NCBI GenBank assembly: GCA_019113675.1
Contig: DXHA01000027.1
Coordinates: 1-64,000, forward strand
DNA from: Candidatus Yaniella excrementigallinarum
Lineage (GTDB): Bacteria; Actinomycetota; Actinomycetes; Actinomycetales; Micrococcaceae
Direction: 5' to 3'
DNA length: 64,000 nucleotides
Below the pieces are notes generated by a model. It did not search any database, was not told the origin of the DNA, and saw only the letters and a program-made list of their open reading frames with translations. Positions 1 to 10,750 of the stretch are shown here, piece by piece. The translations under genes and the position numbers were made by a program. Position 1 is the stretch's first letter; the number at the start of each line of letters is the position of its first letter.

Positions 1-458
1 GTTTCTGGGGACATATCTGCCAAAAAAGTCTGGACGGTTGCCGAGCCAGTGGAAGCATACTGTGCCCCAAGTGGGGAGGTGTGTTTGATGGTGCGTTGCG
101 AGGCGATCTGTTCCACGGTGACGGCGGCCGAACCTTCCCAGACGGCAAGGACCGTGGTCTCTTGAGTGGTGAGGGCTAGCTCTTGTAGATACGGGTAAGC
201 GACAAGGCGAACGTCAAGATTAGCCAGTAGTGGGCCAGCAATAGCAATTAGACCAAGGCCGAGTCGGTATTTTCGGGTTGCGGGATCTTGCTCGACCCAG
301 CCTTCAGATTCCAACGTGGCTAAGAGTCGCGATACCGAAGATTTATGTAGATCTACTTGTTGGGCGATTTCAGTAACCCCAATAAGCGGCTCATTCTTGG
401 AGAAGCAGCGCAATACATCGATCACATTGTGAACGACAGAAGTTCGAGGTGAACTCAT
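1..458 (-). CDS. IclR-family transcriptional regulator (C-terminus cut by window start)
   Basis: Reverse translation from ATG at 458 gives MSSPRTSVVHNVIDVLRCFSKNEPLIGVTEIAQQVDLHKSSVSRLLATLESEGWVEQDPATRKYRLGLGL..., a typical IclR winged HTH; open to the window edge. Confidence 0.9.
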   Translation of the reverse strand, partial: MSSPRTSVVHNVIDVLRCFSKNEPLIGVTEIAQQVDLHKSSVSRLLATLESEGWVEQDPATRKYRLGLGLIAIAGPLLANLDVRLVAYPYLQELALTTQETTVLAVWEGSAAVTVEQIASQRTIKHTSPLGAQYASTGSATVQTFLADMSPE

Positions 459-548
459 TAGGCTTCCTTTCTGCACATACCCCTAAAGATCATACGCTAC
501 CTTTGGCGATTAACATCACGAGCCCAGAGCGTTGCGAGACATGAAAAT

Positions 549-593
549 GCGGCTTCGGTCTGGCTCATAGACGATGAGCCAGACCGAAGCCGC
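549..593 (-). terminator. Perfect 20-bp hairpin terminator downstream of MFS gene
   Basis: GCGGCTTCGGTCTGGCTCAT-AGACG-ATGAGCCAGACCGAAGCCGC; on the minus strand followed by ATTTTCAT. Confidence 0.85.
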
Positions 594-605
594 GCGGGTG
601 AGAAG

Positions 606-1958
606 CTATTCTTGGAGTGGTTTGCCGCTGGTTTCTGGGGAGAGGGCTACGGCGATGAGGGCGATGATGGCTGCGACCATAAGGTACCAGCCGGGAGCGA
701 TGGGGTTGCCGGTTTTGGAGATCAGCAGTGTTGCTATGGCCGGTGCGGTGCCGCCGAATAGGGCGTTGCCGACGTTGAAGGATACGGCAAAGCCGGTGTA
801 GCGGACTCGGGTGGGGAAGTTTTCTGCTAAGAAGCTGGCCAGGCTGCCATCGTTGAGGGTGAGCATAGCGCCCAGCAATACTTGGACGAGCAGCACAATG
901 GCAACACTTCCGGTGCTCAGCAACATGAAGGCCGGCACGGTGAATACTGTGAAGAGTACCGATGCACTGATAAGGACTTTTTTGCGTCCGAACCGGTCTG
1001 AGAGATAGCCGGTAAGGAAAATGAATCCGATGTAGGTCACTAGCGATACGGTAGTGGTGATGTTGGACAGTGTTGGGTCCATGCCTACTGTTTGGGATAG
1101 GTAGGTTGGCATATAAGTCAAGATGACGTAGAAGCCAACAGCGTTGAGGAGGACTGCTGCGGTGGCGCGCACCAGGGTGCGCCAGTGGTCCCGGAATAAT
1201 GCCCATACAGGCGCTTTGATGGCTTCGTCTTCTTGTGCCATTTCTTGGAAGACGGGTGAGTCTTCAAGTTTTCTCCGGATGTAGACACCGATAAAGCCTA
1301 AGGGGGCGGCCAGTAAAAATGGTACACGCCAACCCCATGATTCCATTTGCGGTGTTGTTAGGCTGGCTGTCAGTACAGTAGCCATTAATGAGCCAAATAA
1401 TAAGCCGGCTGCTGTTGAACCGGGTACCACGGAGGCGTACAGGCCGCGTTTATTGGCCGGGGCATATTCAACGAGGAAGGCTGAGGCACCGGCGTACTCG
1501 CCTGAAGCGCTAAAGCCTTGTAGTAGTCGGAATACGAGTAATAGGGCTGGGGCCCAGAGGCCAAGCTGGGCAGCCCCCGGCAAAAGCCCAATGCAGACTG
1601 TTGCACCAGACATGATCAGAATCGACCATGCCAGGGCGGTTTTGCGGCCTACTCGGTCACCAATATGGCCCCAAATAAACCCTCCGATGGGACGAACCAA
1701 AAAGGAGACGGCGAACAGCGCAAAGGTCCATACGAGTCCTTCGGTTAGGTCGTCCGAGGGGAAGAATACGGTTGCGATAACTACAGCCAGGTAGCTGTAG
1801 GCGCCGTAGTCGAACCACTCGGTAAAGTTTCCAATAAAACTCGCGACAACGACCTTGCGCCGCTCTTTAGGACCAATCCCGCCGGGATGGGTTCGTTCTT
1901 GGCCAGAGAGGGTAGGCCCGAGGTCTTGACCTGAAGCGAGAGCATGAGGATCAGACAT
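606..1958 (-). CDS. MFS transporter, metabolite:H+ symporter (ProP-like) family
   Basis: 450 aa; EWFDYGAYSYLA, RPIGGFIWGHIGDRVGRK motif, 12-TM-like hydrophobicity. Confidence 0.9.
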   Translation of the reverse strand: MSDPHALASGQDLGPTLSGQERTHPGGIGPKERRKVVVASFIGNFTEWFDYGAYSYLAVVIATVFFPSDDLTEGLVWTFALFAVSFLVRPIGGFIWGHIGDRVGRKTALAWSILIMSGATVCIGLLPGAAQLGLWAPALLLVFRLLQGFSASGEYAGASAFLVEYAPANKRGLYASVVPGSTAAGLLFGSLMATVLTASLTTPQMESWGWRVPFLLAAPLGFIGVYIRRKLEDSPVFQEMAQEDEAIKAPVWALFRDHWRTLVRATAAVLLNAVGFYVILTYMPTYLSQTVGMDPTLSNITTTVSLVTYIGFIFLTGYLSDRFGRKKVLISASVLFTVFTVPAFMLLSTGSVAIVLLVQVLLGAMLTLNDGSLASFLAENFPTRVRYTGFAVSFNVGNALFGGTAPAIATLLISKTGNPIAPGWYLMVAAIIALIAVALSPETSGKPLQE

Positions 1959-2134
1959 GTTTCACCACCATAGTTTTTTGAGTTGCACGAATTGCAACAC
2001 TGTTGCATCACTATATTGGTGATATAGGTCACGGTCAAGAGGTTTTGCCGAGATATTTTGGCGCAGGCCTGACGGATTTTGAGTACAAAAAGAAGGGCCG
2101 TCAGTGGTGGTGTTTGGTCTGTTGTGTAACGGAA

Positions 2135-2827
2135 TTAAAGCGCTGTACGCACCATGTCGTAGAAGTTTTCAACGTGTTCAGCTGCATGGCGCTCCGCCTC
2201 ATCGGGCTCTCCTGCCACGATGTGTTTGATTAGTTGAGTGTGTTCGATAATATGCTCGTGCAGCGAGGGGAGTCGGTCTGACAAGGCCGCCCAAATACGC
2301 GTGGCGATATTATCGAGCCGAATTAACGTTTCGGATAGATGCTCGTTTTGCGTTACGCGATAGATCATTCGGTGTACAGATAAGTCGTAAGCCAGTAGGT
2401 CGCGCTGCGATTGGTTGGGGTTAAGGCTTTTGAGCTCCATGAGGACACCCAACAGCTGCTGACGCATAGCTCCGCCATGGATTTCTGCGGCGCGGCGGGC
2501 AGCAAGCGGCTCAAGTGCTTGTCGTACCTCTGATACGTGTGCAAGTTCGGTAACGTCGACTTGGCTGGCAAACGTTCCACGACGAGGGTAGGTCACGACC
2601 AGGTGGTCGGACTCGAGGCGTTTTAGCGCTTCGCGCAGCGGAGTCCGCCCGACACCTAATTCATCGGCGAGCTGTTTTTCGATTATGGGCTCACCCGGCT
2701 GAATATCCAGCATGATGAGCTGATCTAATAGGACCCGGTATGCGCGATCGGAGAGGGACTCGCTTGTCGTGTCGGCGTTGTGCAACGTGGTCATCACTGT
2801 CCTTTCATTGTTCTTATTGTGCATCAA
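2135..2827 (-). CDS. GntR-family (FadR/FCD-like) transcriptional regulator
   Basis: N-terminal wHTH (GEPIIEKQLADELGVGRTPLREALKRLESDHLV) with all-helical C-terminal domain; true start may be internal (MTTLHNADT...). Confidence 0.9.
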   Translation of the reverse strand: MMHNKNNERTVMTTLHNADTTSESLSDRAYRVLLDQLIMLDIQPGEPIIEKQLADELGVGRTPLREALKRLESDHLVVTYPRRGTFASQVDVTELAHVSEVRQALEPLAARRAAEIHGGAMRQQLLGVLMELKSLNPNQSQRDLLAYDLSVHRMIYRVTQNEHLSETLIRLDNIATRIWAALSDRLPSLHEHIIEHTQLIKHIVAGEPDEAERHAAEHVENFYDMVRTAL

Positions 2828-2954
2828 ATGCTAGATCTCCGCAGCGTTTCAAAGATTTTTATCTAACGCCTTGACAGTTGTGTGATCAACGCCATAGTCT
2901 GTGATCGGTATCTGATATATCAACTGTTGTTCAGGATTTTTTCAAGGAAGATGC

Positions 2955-4271
2955 ATGACTAGTCTCACTACGCAGGTTGCTCCATCGCTGACTCAAGATC
3001 TCGCCGAGCTCGACCCGGAGATCGCGGGATTCATTAATCAGGAACTGGACCGTCAACAAAACGGCCTGGAAATGATTGCCTCTGAAAATCACACGCCCAT
3101 GGCTGTAATGCAGGCGCAGGGTTCAGTGCTGACCAATAAGTATGCCGAAGGCTACCCTGGTCGTCGCTATTACGGTGGCTGTGAACATGTCGATTCGGTT
3201 GAGCGGCTGGCCATCGATCGTGTAAAAAAACTTTTTGGTGCTCAGTACGCTAACGTTCAACCGCACTCAGGAGCACAAGCCAACGCGGCGGTCATGCACG
3301 CTCTAATTCGTCCAGGGGATACCGTCATGGGGCTCAACTTAGCCCACGGCGGCCATTTGACCCACGGTATGAAACTCAATTTCTCGGGACGTCTCTACAA
3401 TATCGTGCCGTACTCGGTTGACGAGCAGACCTACGAAGTCGACATGGATGAAGTCGCGCGGTTAGCTCGCGAACACAAGCCAAAAATGATTGTCGCCGGT
3501 TGGTCTGCCTACCCGCGTCAACTCGACTTTGCTCGCTTCCGGGAAATTGCTGACGAAGTTGGCGCCTACCTCTTTGTCGATATGGCTCACTTTGCCGGAT
3601 TGGTTGCAGCCGACCTGCACCCATCACCGGTTCCACATGCACACGTGGCCACCTCAACGACTCACAAAACGTTGGCCGGACCGCGCGGCGGCATCATCCT
3701 GACTAACGATCTTGAAATCCAAAAGAAGATCAACTCGGCAGTTTTCCCGGGGCAACAGGGTGGACCGCTTATGCATGTCATCGCCGGTAAAGCCGTCGCC
3801 TTCAAAGTGGCGGGGTCTCCAGAGTTCGCCGAGCGTCAGCAACGTACCTTGGAAGGTGCCCGGATTTTAGCCCAGCGGCTCTCCCAGCTAGATGTGGCAG
3901 AAGCCGGTATCTCGGTCTTAACCGGTGGTACTGACGTCCATCTGGTCTTGGTAGATTTACGTGACTCAGAACTGGACGGTAAACAGGGTGAAGACCTGCT
4001 GCAAGAAGTGGATATCACCGTCAACCGTAATGCCGTCCCATGGGATCCGCGCCCACCAATGACCACTTCGGGGCTACGTATCGGCACGCCTGCGCTGACC
4101 ACACGTGGCTTTGGCACTGAAGCATTTGAAGAAGTAGCCGACATCATTGCGCTGACCCTGATTGCTGGTGCAACTGGTGATCGCTCAGCACTGCCAGAAC
4201 TTGCTGGCCGAGTTGAAACGCTAGCTCAAGCTCACCCACTGTACCCCAACCTGGAACCGTTCGGAGCATAA
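2955..4271 (+). CDS. glyA: Serine hydroxymethyltransferase
   Basis: [35 protein letters not shown] and PLP-lysine motif [14 protein letters not shown]. Confidence 0.97.
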   Translation: MTSLTTQVAPSLTQDLAELDPEIAGFINQELDRQQNGLEMIASENHTPMAVMQAQGSVLTNKYAEGYPGRRYYGGCEHVDSVERLAIDRVKKLFGAQYANVQPHSGAQANAAVMHALIRPGDTVMGLNLAHGGHLTHGMKLNFSGRLYNIVPYSVDEQTYEVDMDEVARLAREHKPKMIVAGWSAYPRQLDFARFREIADEVGAYLFVDMAHFAGLVAADLHPSPVPHAHVATSTTHKTLAGPRGGIILTNDLEIQKKINSAVFPGQQGGPLMHVIAGKAVAFKVAGSPEFAERQQRTLEGARILAQRLSQLDVAEAGISVLTGGTDVHLVLVDLRDSELDGKQGEDLLQEVDITVNRNAVPWDPRPPMTTSGLRIGTPALTTRGFGTEAFEEVADIIALTLIAGATGDRSALPELAGRVETLAQAHPLYPNLEPFGA

Positions 4272-4273
4272 CC

Positions 4274-5491
4274 ATGGCAGAACTACTCCCACAACACCCC
4301 GATTTTCTGTGGCGGAACCCGGAGCCAAAGTCTTCCTACGACGTCATTATCATAGGCGCTGGTGGGCACGGGCTGGCCACGGCTCACTATCTGGCATCTC
4401 GCCACGACATCACCAATGTTGCCGTTATTGACAAAGGCTGGCTTGGTGGTGGCAATATGGGCCGCAACACCACGATCATTCGTTCCAATTACCTCTGGGA
4501 TGAATCCGCAGACATTTATGAAACCTCAATGAAACTCTGGGAAGAACTTCCAGATGAACTCGAATATGACTTCTTGTTCTCCCAGCGTGGTGTGCTCAAC
4601 CTGGCCCATCATGTTTCGGAAGCCCGCGACTCGGTTCGCCGGGTCAAGGCCAATGTGCTCAATGGAGTTGACTCGCAATGGTTGACACCAGAAGAAGTCA
4701 AAGAAGTTTGTCCGATCATCAATATCTCGGACAACATTCGCTACCCGATTATGGGGTCGACCTATCAGCCACGCGCGGGGATTGCCAAGCACGACCACGT
4801 GGCATGGGCGCTGGCTCGCAAAGCCGACGCCGCCGGCGTCGACATTATTCAAAACACTGAAGTCACCGGGATTTTGACCGCAGGCGACAGAGTCACCGGC
4901 GTCGAAACTACCCGCGGCACAATCCATGCCGGTCAGGTGGCCTTGTGCGGTGCTCCCCACTCGTCGCAACTGGCCGAAATGGCCGGGGTGAAGCTGCCCA
5001 TCCAGTCGCATCCGTTGCAGGCGTTGGTTTCGGAACTCTTTGAACCTGTACACCCAACCGTGGTGATGTCGAACCATGTACACTGCTATGTTTCTCAGGC
5101 CCATAAAGGTGAACTGGTCATGGGTGCTGGAATCGATCAGTATAACGGTTTCGGCAATCGTGGTGCTTTCCACATGATCGAAGAACAAATGGCAGCGGCC
5201 GTAGAATTGTTCCCAATTTTTAGTCGCGCACACTTGCTGCGGACCTGGGCTGGTTCCGTGGATACTACCCCGGATGCCTCGCCAATACTTGGGAAAACGC
5301 CGGTCGATGGTCTATATGTCAACTGTGGTTGGGGTACCGGTGGATTCAAAGGCACGCCTGCTGCCGGTTATGCTATGGCACACACTATTGCCCATGATGA
5401 ACCACACAGGATCAATGCTCCCTTTAGCCTGGACCGGTTTGAGACCGGACACCTCATTGACGAACACGGCGCAGCTGCCGTGGCCCACTAA
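4274..5491 (+). CDS. soxB: Sarcosine oxidase beta subunit
   Basis: FAD GxGxxG ([17 protein letters not shown]), [20 protein letters not shown]; first sox gene directly after glyA. Confidence 0.95.
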   Translation: MAELLPQHPDFLWRNPEPKSSYDVIIIGAGGHGLATAHYLASRHDITNVAVIDKGWLGGGNMGRNTTIIRSNYLWDESADIYETSMKLWEELPDELEYDFLFSQRGVLNLAHHVSEARDSVRRVKANVLNGVDSQWLTPEEVKEVCPIINISDNIRYPIMGSTYQPRAGIAKHDHVAWALARKADAAGVDIIQNTEVTGILTAGDRVTGVETTRGTIHAGQVALCGAPHSSQLAEMAGVKLPIQSHPLQALVSELFEPVHPTVVMSNHVHCYVSQAHKGELVMGAGIDQYNGFGNRGAFHMIEEQMAAAVELFPIFSRAHLLRTWAGSVDTTPDASPILGKTPVDGLYVNCGWGTGGFKGTPAAGYAMAHTIAHDEPHRINAPFSLDRFETGHLIDEHGAAAVAH

Positions 5492-5506
5492 CGAAAGGCA
5501 ATTGCC

Positions 5507-5797
5507 ATGATGCTTATTGATTGCCCGTACTGCGGGCCACGCAATGAAACGGAATTCGGTTACGGGGGCGAAGCCCACGTGTCCTATCCACAAGACCCAT
5601 ATGCACTTTCCGATGACCAATGGGCCCAATATCTGTTTTACCGGGATAACCCCAAAGGTGATTTCGCAGAACGTTGGGTTCACAACGGCGGATGCCGCAA
5701 ATGGTTTAACGCGATTCGCAATACTGTGACCTATGAATTCAAAGCTACCTACCCGGCCGGCTCACCGCGCCCTACTGTTACCGGAGGTTCCAAGTGA
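5507..5797 (+). CDS. soxD: Sarcosine oxidase delta subunit
   Basis: [28 protein letters not shown], conserved SoxD zinc-binding signature. Confidence 0.95.
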   Translation: MMLIDCPYCGPRNETEFGYGGEAHVSYPQDPYALSDDQWAQYLFYRDNPKGDFAERWVHNGGCRKWFNAIRNTVTYEFKATYPAGSPRPTVTGGSK

Positions 5798-8697
5798 CAT
5801 ACTCTTACCGTCTGAATGCCGATGAGGCGCCTTACGCCGTCGTCGATCAGCACGAGAATCTCGATGTGATCATCGACGGCAAACAGGTTAAGGCGTTGCG
5901 CGGTGACACCGTAGCCTCTGCACTACTAGCTTCCGGCACCCGCTCTGCGGGTGACTCTTTGTACTGGCAACGCCCGCGTGGGATATTTTCCGCCGGTGTT
6001 GAAGAGCCGAACTCACTGGTGCACGTGTCACCACGCCACGAGGGTGACGTGGATGAATCCATGTTGATGTCCACCACAGTTCCGGTAATTAACGGGTTGC
6101 AAGCCACTCAGCTGTCTGGACTAGGTACGCTGGATCCAGCTGAGGATCAGGCTTACTACGACCACGTCCACGTCCATACCGATGTATTGGTGGTCGGAGC
6201 CGGCCCGGCTGGACTTTCAGCAGCGGTCAATGCCGCCAAGTCTGGTGCCCGTGTCATTCTTATGGACGAAAAGCCCTGGGCCGGCGGTAGCCTGCTGGAT
6301 GCTCCATATGAATCCATCGATAATAAAGGTGCTCCGCAGTGGATCGCCGATGCCGTCGACGAACTCACAGCCAACGATGACGTCGAGGTACTGTCCGATA
6401 CTACGGTTACAGGTATCTATGACTCTAATTATGCAATCGCCGTTGAACGCCGCGTCCATCGGCAGGATGAATCACCAGGGGCAGGTGTATCACGCGAGCG
6501 GGTCTGGCATGTACGCGCCAACCAGGTCGTATTAGCCACCGGCGCCCACGAACGCCCATTGGTGTTTCAAAATAACGACCGGCCGGGGATCATGCTAGCG
6601 TCAGCGGTTCGCGCTTACCTGAACCGTTATGCAGTCCGTGTCGGCCAACGCATTGCGGTGTTCACTACCAACGACTCGGTATACCCGTTAGTCAACGAAT
6701 TACAATATACCGGTGGGGTAGTGGCGGTCATTGATGCACGCTCCACCGCCTCGGCCGCCGCACAGCAGGCAGCATCTAATGGTGTTCAGGTACTTATCGG
6801 CTCGGCTGTTATCGACACCCACGCAGGCGACGATAACGAACTCAACGCCATTAGCGTGGCCCCGTTCAGTGACAAAATTGATGCCGACAACGTACAGCGT
6901 ATCGAGGTTGACACGCTGGCTGTTTCCGGTGGTTGGTCGCCGGTTGTGCATCTGCACTCCGGACGCCGCGGAAACATCGATTGGAATGCACAATTACAGG
7001 GCTTCGTCGCCGTCGACTCTGTTGAAGGCACGCACCTAGCCGGGGCGCTGACTGGGAAGCATTCGACCGCACTGGCACTGAGTTCTGGGGCGGGTGCTGG
7101 AGCCGCAGCAGCAACTGCCGCCGGCTTTCCAACAGAAGCCCAAGTCTCCAGGGCCATCGAACGCCCATATGGCCCGGTAGCACCGCTGTGGTTGGTGCCT
7201 TCACCAGATGGTGAAGACACCAAAAATTACCACAACCATTACGTCGATCTGCAGCGCGACCAGTCTGTAGCTGATATTTTGCGTTCCACCGGGGCCGGGA
7301 TGAGCTCGGTTGAACACATCAAACGCTACACCTCGATTTCAACCGGTGCCGATCAAGGTAAAACTTCCGCGGTGCCGACCGTCGGTGTGATGGCTTCCAT
7401 CTTGGGTGTGGAAAACCTCGCCGAAATCGGTACTACCACGTTTCGGCCACCCTTTACCCCGGTCAGTTTTGCCACATTGGCAGGACGACGCCGCGGTGCA
7501 CTATATGATGTCGCACGTACCACGCCCATGCATCCAGCGCATGTGGCTGCCGGAGCAGTGTTTGAAGACGTCGGGCAATGGAAACGCGCCTGGTATTATC
7601 CGAAACCTGGCGAGACCATGGACGAAGCTGTTTACCGGGAGTCGGCTGCAGCGCGCGAGTCTGTTGGCATGTTTGATGGCACCACACTGGGCAAAATCGA
7701 GCTGCGGGGCAAAGACGTCCCGGAATTCCTGGGCCGGATCTATACCAATGGGTATAAAAAACTGAAGATCGGCATGGGTCGCTACGGTGTGATGTGCTCG
7801 CCTGACGGCATGATTTTTGACGACGGTGTTACCCTGCGGGTGGCCGAAGATCGTTACTTCATGCACACCACTACTTCCGGAGCCGCCGATGTACTGGACT
7901 GGATCGAAGCATGGTTGCAAACCGAATGGCCGGACCTGGATGTCTATGCCACCTCGGTTACCGAACAGTACGCGACTATCGCCGTCGTTGGGCCGAAATC
8001 CCGTGAAGTAATGGCCAAACTGGCCAGCAACGAGGACTTCTCGGCCGAGGGGTTCAAGTTCATGGAATTTCGTGACTTCACCTTGGATTCTGGTATCCCG
8101 GTCCGGGCAAGCCGAATCTCGTTCTCCGGTGAACTTGCCTGGGAAATTGCCACACCGTCATGGTATGGCTTGGCTGTCTGGAATGCCGTAGCTGAAGCCG
8201 GTAAGGAATTCGACATCACCCCTTACGGCACCGAAACCATGCACGTGCTGCGCGCTGAAAAAGGGTTCATTGTGGTCGGCCAAGAAACTGATGGCACAGT
8301 CACCCCGCAGGACGCCGGTCTGGGTTGGATTGTCTCCAAGCACAAGGACTTTGTCGGCAAACGGTCCTACACCCGAGCCGATAACGTTCGCGAAGACCGA
8401 AAACAGCTGGTCTCGGTACTCCCGGATGACCCAACCTTCCGTTTAGAAGAAGGCGAGGCACTGGTCAGTATGGACACCGCGATCGATATTGCAGCAGGCC
8501 CGGTGCCACAAGAAGGCTGGGTAACCGCTTCATATAACTCACCCGCTCTCGGGCGCACCTTCGGGCTAGCCCTAATCAAAAACGGTTTCGCCCGCGAAGG
8601 GGAAACACTCAAGGCCCTGGTCGGCGACGAAACAGTGACCATGAAAATTGGGCCAACCGTCCTCTACGATCCACAAGGAGCACGTCGCGATGGCTAA
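5794..8697 (+). CDS. soxA: Sarcosine oxidase alpha subunit
   Basis: 967 aa; NAD/FAD-binding region plus C-terminal GcvT-like domain; overlaps soxD stop by 4 nt. Confidence 0.97.
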   Translation: MTYSYRLNADEAPYAVVDQHENLDVIIDGKQVKALRGDTVASALLASGTRSAGDSLYWQRPRGIFSAGVEEPNSLVHVSPRHEGDVDESMLMSTTVPVINGLQATQLSGLGTLDPAEDQAYYDHVHVHTDVLVVGAGPAGLSAAVNAAKSGARVILMDEKPWAGGSLLDAPYESIDNKGAPQWIADAVDELTANDDVEVLSDTTVTGIYDSNYAIAVERRVHRQDESPGAGVSRERVWHVRANQVVLATGAHERPLVFQNNDRPGIMLASAVRAYLNRYAVRVGQRIAVFTTNDSVYPLVNELQYTGGVVAVIDARSTASAAAQQAASNGVQVLIGSAVIDTHAGDDNELNAISVAPFSDKIDADNVQRIEVDTLAVSGGWSPVVHLHSGRRGNIDWNAQLQGFVAVDSVEGTHLAGALTGKHSTALALSSGAGAGAAAATAAGFPTEAQVSRAIERPYGPVAPLWLVPSPDGEDTKNYHNHYVDLQRDQSVADILRSTGAGMSSVEHIKRYTSISTGADQGKTSAVPTVGVMASILGVENLAEIGTTTFRPPFTPVSFATLAGRRRGALYDVARTTPMHPAHVAAGAVFEDVGQWKRAWYYPKPGETMDEAVYRESAAARESVGMFDGTTLGKIELRGKDVPEFLGRIYTNGYKKLKIGMGRYGVMCSPDGMIFDDGVTLRVAEDRYFMHTTTSGAADVLDWIEAWLQTEWPDLDVYATSVTEQYATIAVVGPKSREVMAKLASNEDFSAEGFKFMEFRDFTLDSGIPVRASRISFSGELAWEIATPSWYGLAVWNAVAEAGKEFDITPYGTETMHVLRAEKGFIVVGQETDGTVTPQDAGLGWIVSKHKDFVGKRSYTRADNVREDRKQLVSVLPDDPTFRLEEGEALVSMDTAIDIAAGPVPQEGWVTASYNSPALGRTFGLALIKNGFAREGETLKALVGDETVTMKIGPTVLYDPQGARRDG

Positions 8698-9277
8698 TCT
8701 ACAAGAACTGCGGCGTTCACCGCTTGCCGGTCGAACCCAAGACATGAAACAAGCTTCGGGCCAGAATCTATCCATCCGGGAAGTACCATTTACCACCCAG
8801 GTTGGTCTACGCGCCGAACCCGGCACCGCCGGCCATGCGGCACTAGCCGCCAAACTGGGCGGGCTACCCGAGAAAGTCGGCGACGTCGTCGGCGATGTCA
8901 ACTCCACAGCGGTACTGTGGCTATCACCCGACGAGTTTTTAGCCGTCGATGCCCCAGACACCGGGCTAACAGATGAACTCGCCCAAGCATTAGGCGATGA
9001 ATCAGGTCAGGTGTTAGATTTATCGGCGAACCGGACATTTATTGAAATTTCCGGGCCCGCGGCTGAACTAGTACTACGCAAATCCTGCCCGCTAGATCTG
9101 CATCCGCGCACTTGGAAAATCAATCAGGCCTATGTGACCGAGGTCGCACAAACTCCGGTGATTTTGTGGAAGATTGGTGATTTCAGCTGGCGGATCGCTC
9201 CTCGTATTTCCTTTGCTGACCATGTGGTCAACTGGTTGCTCGACGCAATGATCGAGTTTTCACACTCGGAGGTGTAA
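8690..9277 (+). CDS. soxG: Sarcosine oxidase gamma subunit
   Basis: SoxG-like protein [21 protein letters not shown]...; start chosen at 8690 overlapping soxA. Confidence 0.9.
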   Translation: MANLQELRRSPLAGRTQDMKQASGQNLSIREVPFTTQVGLRAEPGTAGHAALAAKLGGLPEKVGDVVGDVNSTAVLWLSPDEFLAVDAPDTGLTDELAQALGDESGQVLDLSANRTFIEISGPAAELVLRKSCPLDLHPRTWKINQAYVTEVAQTPVILWKIGDFSWRIAPRISFADHVVNWLLDAMIEFSHSEV

Positions 9278-9280
9278 TTC

Positions 9281-10672
9281 ATGGCATTAAGTGTGCTGGA
9301 CATGTTCTCTATCGGTTTGGGGCCTTCGTCGTCCCATACCGTGGGCCCCATGCGGGCGGCAGCTCAGTTCATCAACGGTCTGGACTCTGATACCGTGGCG
9401 GCCACTACCCGCGCCAAAGTTGAGCTGTTTGGTTCGCTTGGTGCAACCGGTATTGGGCATCATTCCGATATCGCGGTGATTCTAGGGCTTGCTGGACATG
9501 ATCCGGCCACAATCGTGCCCGAACAAGTCGATGACATCATTGCTGGTGTCGAAAACTCTGGAACACTCCAGTTAGCCGGCACCAAAACCATCAACTTTGA
9601 TCGGGCACACGATGTGATCCTGAACCTGTCAAAATCGTTGCCGGGCCACCCCAACGGGATGGAATCCACAGTCTATGACGACGACGGTAACGTGCTAGCC
9701 TCCCAGATTTCGTATTCTATCGGGGGCGGGTTCGTGGTGACTGAAGACGAGCTCGACAAGCCGTTGACCACCGAGCGGAAAGTTAAACACGATTATCGGA
9801 CCGCCGCCGAGCTCCTGGAACTGTGTGCACAGCAGGATAAATCCATTGCGGAGCTAACCTGGGAAAACGAAATCCAGTGGCGTGAGCCCGAAGAGATACG
9901 TGCCGAAATCCTACACATCTGGCAAGTGATGCAGGATTGTGTCCAAGCTGGTATTGAACGTACCGAAACCACTCTTCCGGGTGGTCTGAAAGTGACCCGG
10001 CGGGCACCAAAACTCTACCGGCAACTCACCGAAGGCGGTGCAACCGAGCGCACCGGAGATACTTCCGATGCGCTACGGGGCATCGAATGGGTCAACCTCT
10101 ATGCATTGGCCGTCAATGAGGAAAACGCCTCGGGCGGTCGCGTGGTGACAGCACCTACCAATGGTGCTGCCGGCATTATTCCCGCGGTAATGCATTACTA
10201 CAGCCGATTCCTCGACGACGTCACCGATGATAAAATTGTGGAATTTATGCTCACCGCAGGTGCCATCGGTATCATCATCAAAACCCAAGCATCAATTTCC
10301 GGTGCCGAAGTTGGATGCCAGGGTGAAGTCGGTTCCGCATGTTCAATGGCGGCCGCAGGCCTAGCAGCGGTCATGGGTGGCACCCCGGTCGAAATCGAGG
10401 ATGCCGCAGAAGTTGCACTGGAACACAACCTTGGTATGACGTGTGACCCGGTTGGCGGGCTCGTGCAGATCCCATGTATTGAACGTAACGCCATTGCTTC
10501 AGTCAAGGCCATTAACGCTGCGCGTCTGGCGTTGCACGGGGATGGTTCGCATAAGGTCAGCTTGGACCAGGCCATCGAAACGATGCGGGCTACCGGCGCT
10601 GACATGATGGAAAAATATAAGGAAACCTCACGTGGCGGCCTGGCGGTGGCCGTTACCGTGCCAGAATGCTAA
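9281..10672 (+). CDS. sdaA: L-serine ammonia-lyase (single-chain L-serine dehydratase)
   Basis: [45 protein letters not shown]; cysteine motifs for 4Fe-4S cluster. Confidence 0.96.
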   Translation: MALSVLDMFSIGLGPSSSHTVGPMRAAAQFINGLDSDTVAATTRAKVELFGSLGATGIGHHSDIAVILGLAGHDPATIVPEQVDDIIAGVENSGTLQLAGTKTINFDRAHDVILNLSKSLPGHPNGMESTVYDDDGNVLASQISYSIGGGFVVTEDELDKPLTTERKVKHDYRTAAELLELCAQQDKSIAELTWENEIQWREPEEIRAEILHIWQVMQDCVQAGIERTETTLPGGLKVTRRAPKLYRQLTEGGATERTGDTSDALRGIEWVNLYALAVNEENASGGRVVTAPTNGAAGIIPAVMHYYSRFLDDVTDDKIVEFMLTAGAIGIIIKTQASISGAEVGCQGEVGSACSMAAAGLAAVMGGTPVEIEDAAEVALEHNLGMTCDPVGGLVQIPCIERNAIASVKAINAARLALHGDGSHKVSLDQAIETMRATGADMMEKYKETSRGGLAVAVTVPEC

Positions 10673-10694
10673 TACCATCTCTGGAGTCTTATGA

Positions 10695-10739
10695 GGAAAC
10701 ACTAAAGCTGGTCTGAACAGGACCAGCTTTAGTGTTTCC
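10695..10739. terminator. Bidirectional perfect 19-bp hairpin terminator between convergent genes
   Basis: GGAAACACTAAAGCTGGTC-TGAACAG-GACCAGCTTTAGTGTTTCC. Confidence 0.85.
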
Positions 10740-10750
10740 ACTCCAAATAG

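Noticed and set aside
565-1206. 213-aa minus-strand ORF overlapping MFS gene
   Set aside because: Alternate frame of the MFS gene; Arg/His/Pro/Ser-rich translation typical of out-of-frame GC-rich coding DNA.
2828-2954. Possible glycine riboswitch before glyA
   Set aside because: Leader too short and lacks the glycine aptamer consensus; a normal TTGACA promoter with palindromes explains it better.
4526-5233. 235-aa minus-strand ORF opposite soxB
   Set aside because: Antisense to a strongly supported soxB; no recognisable domain.
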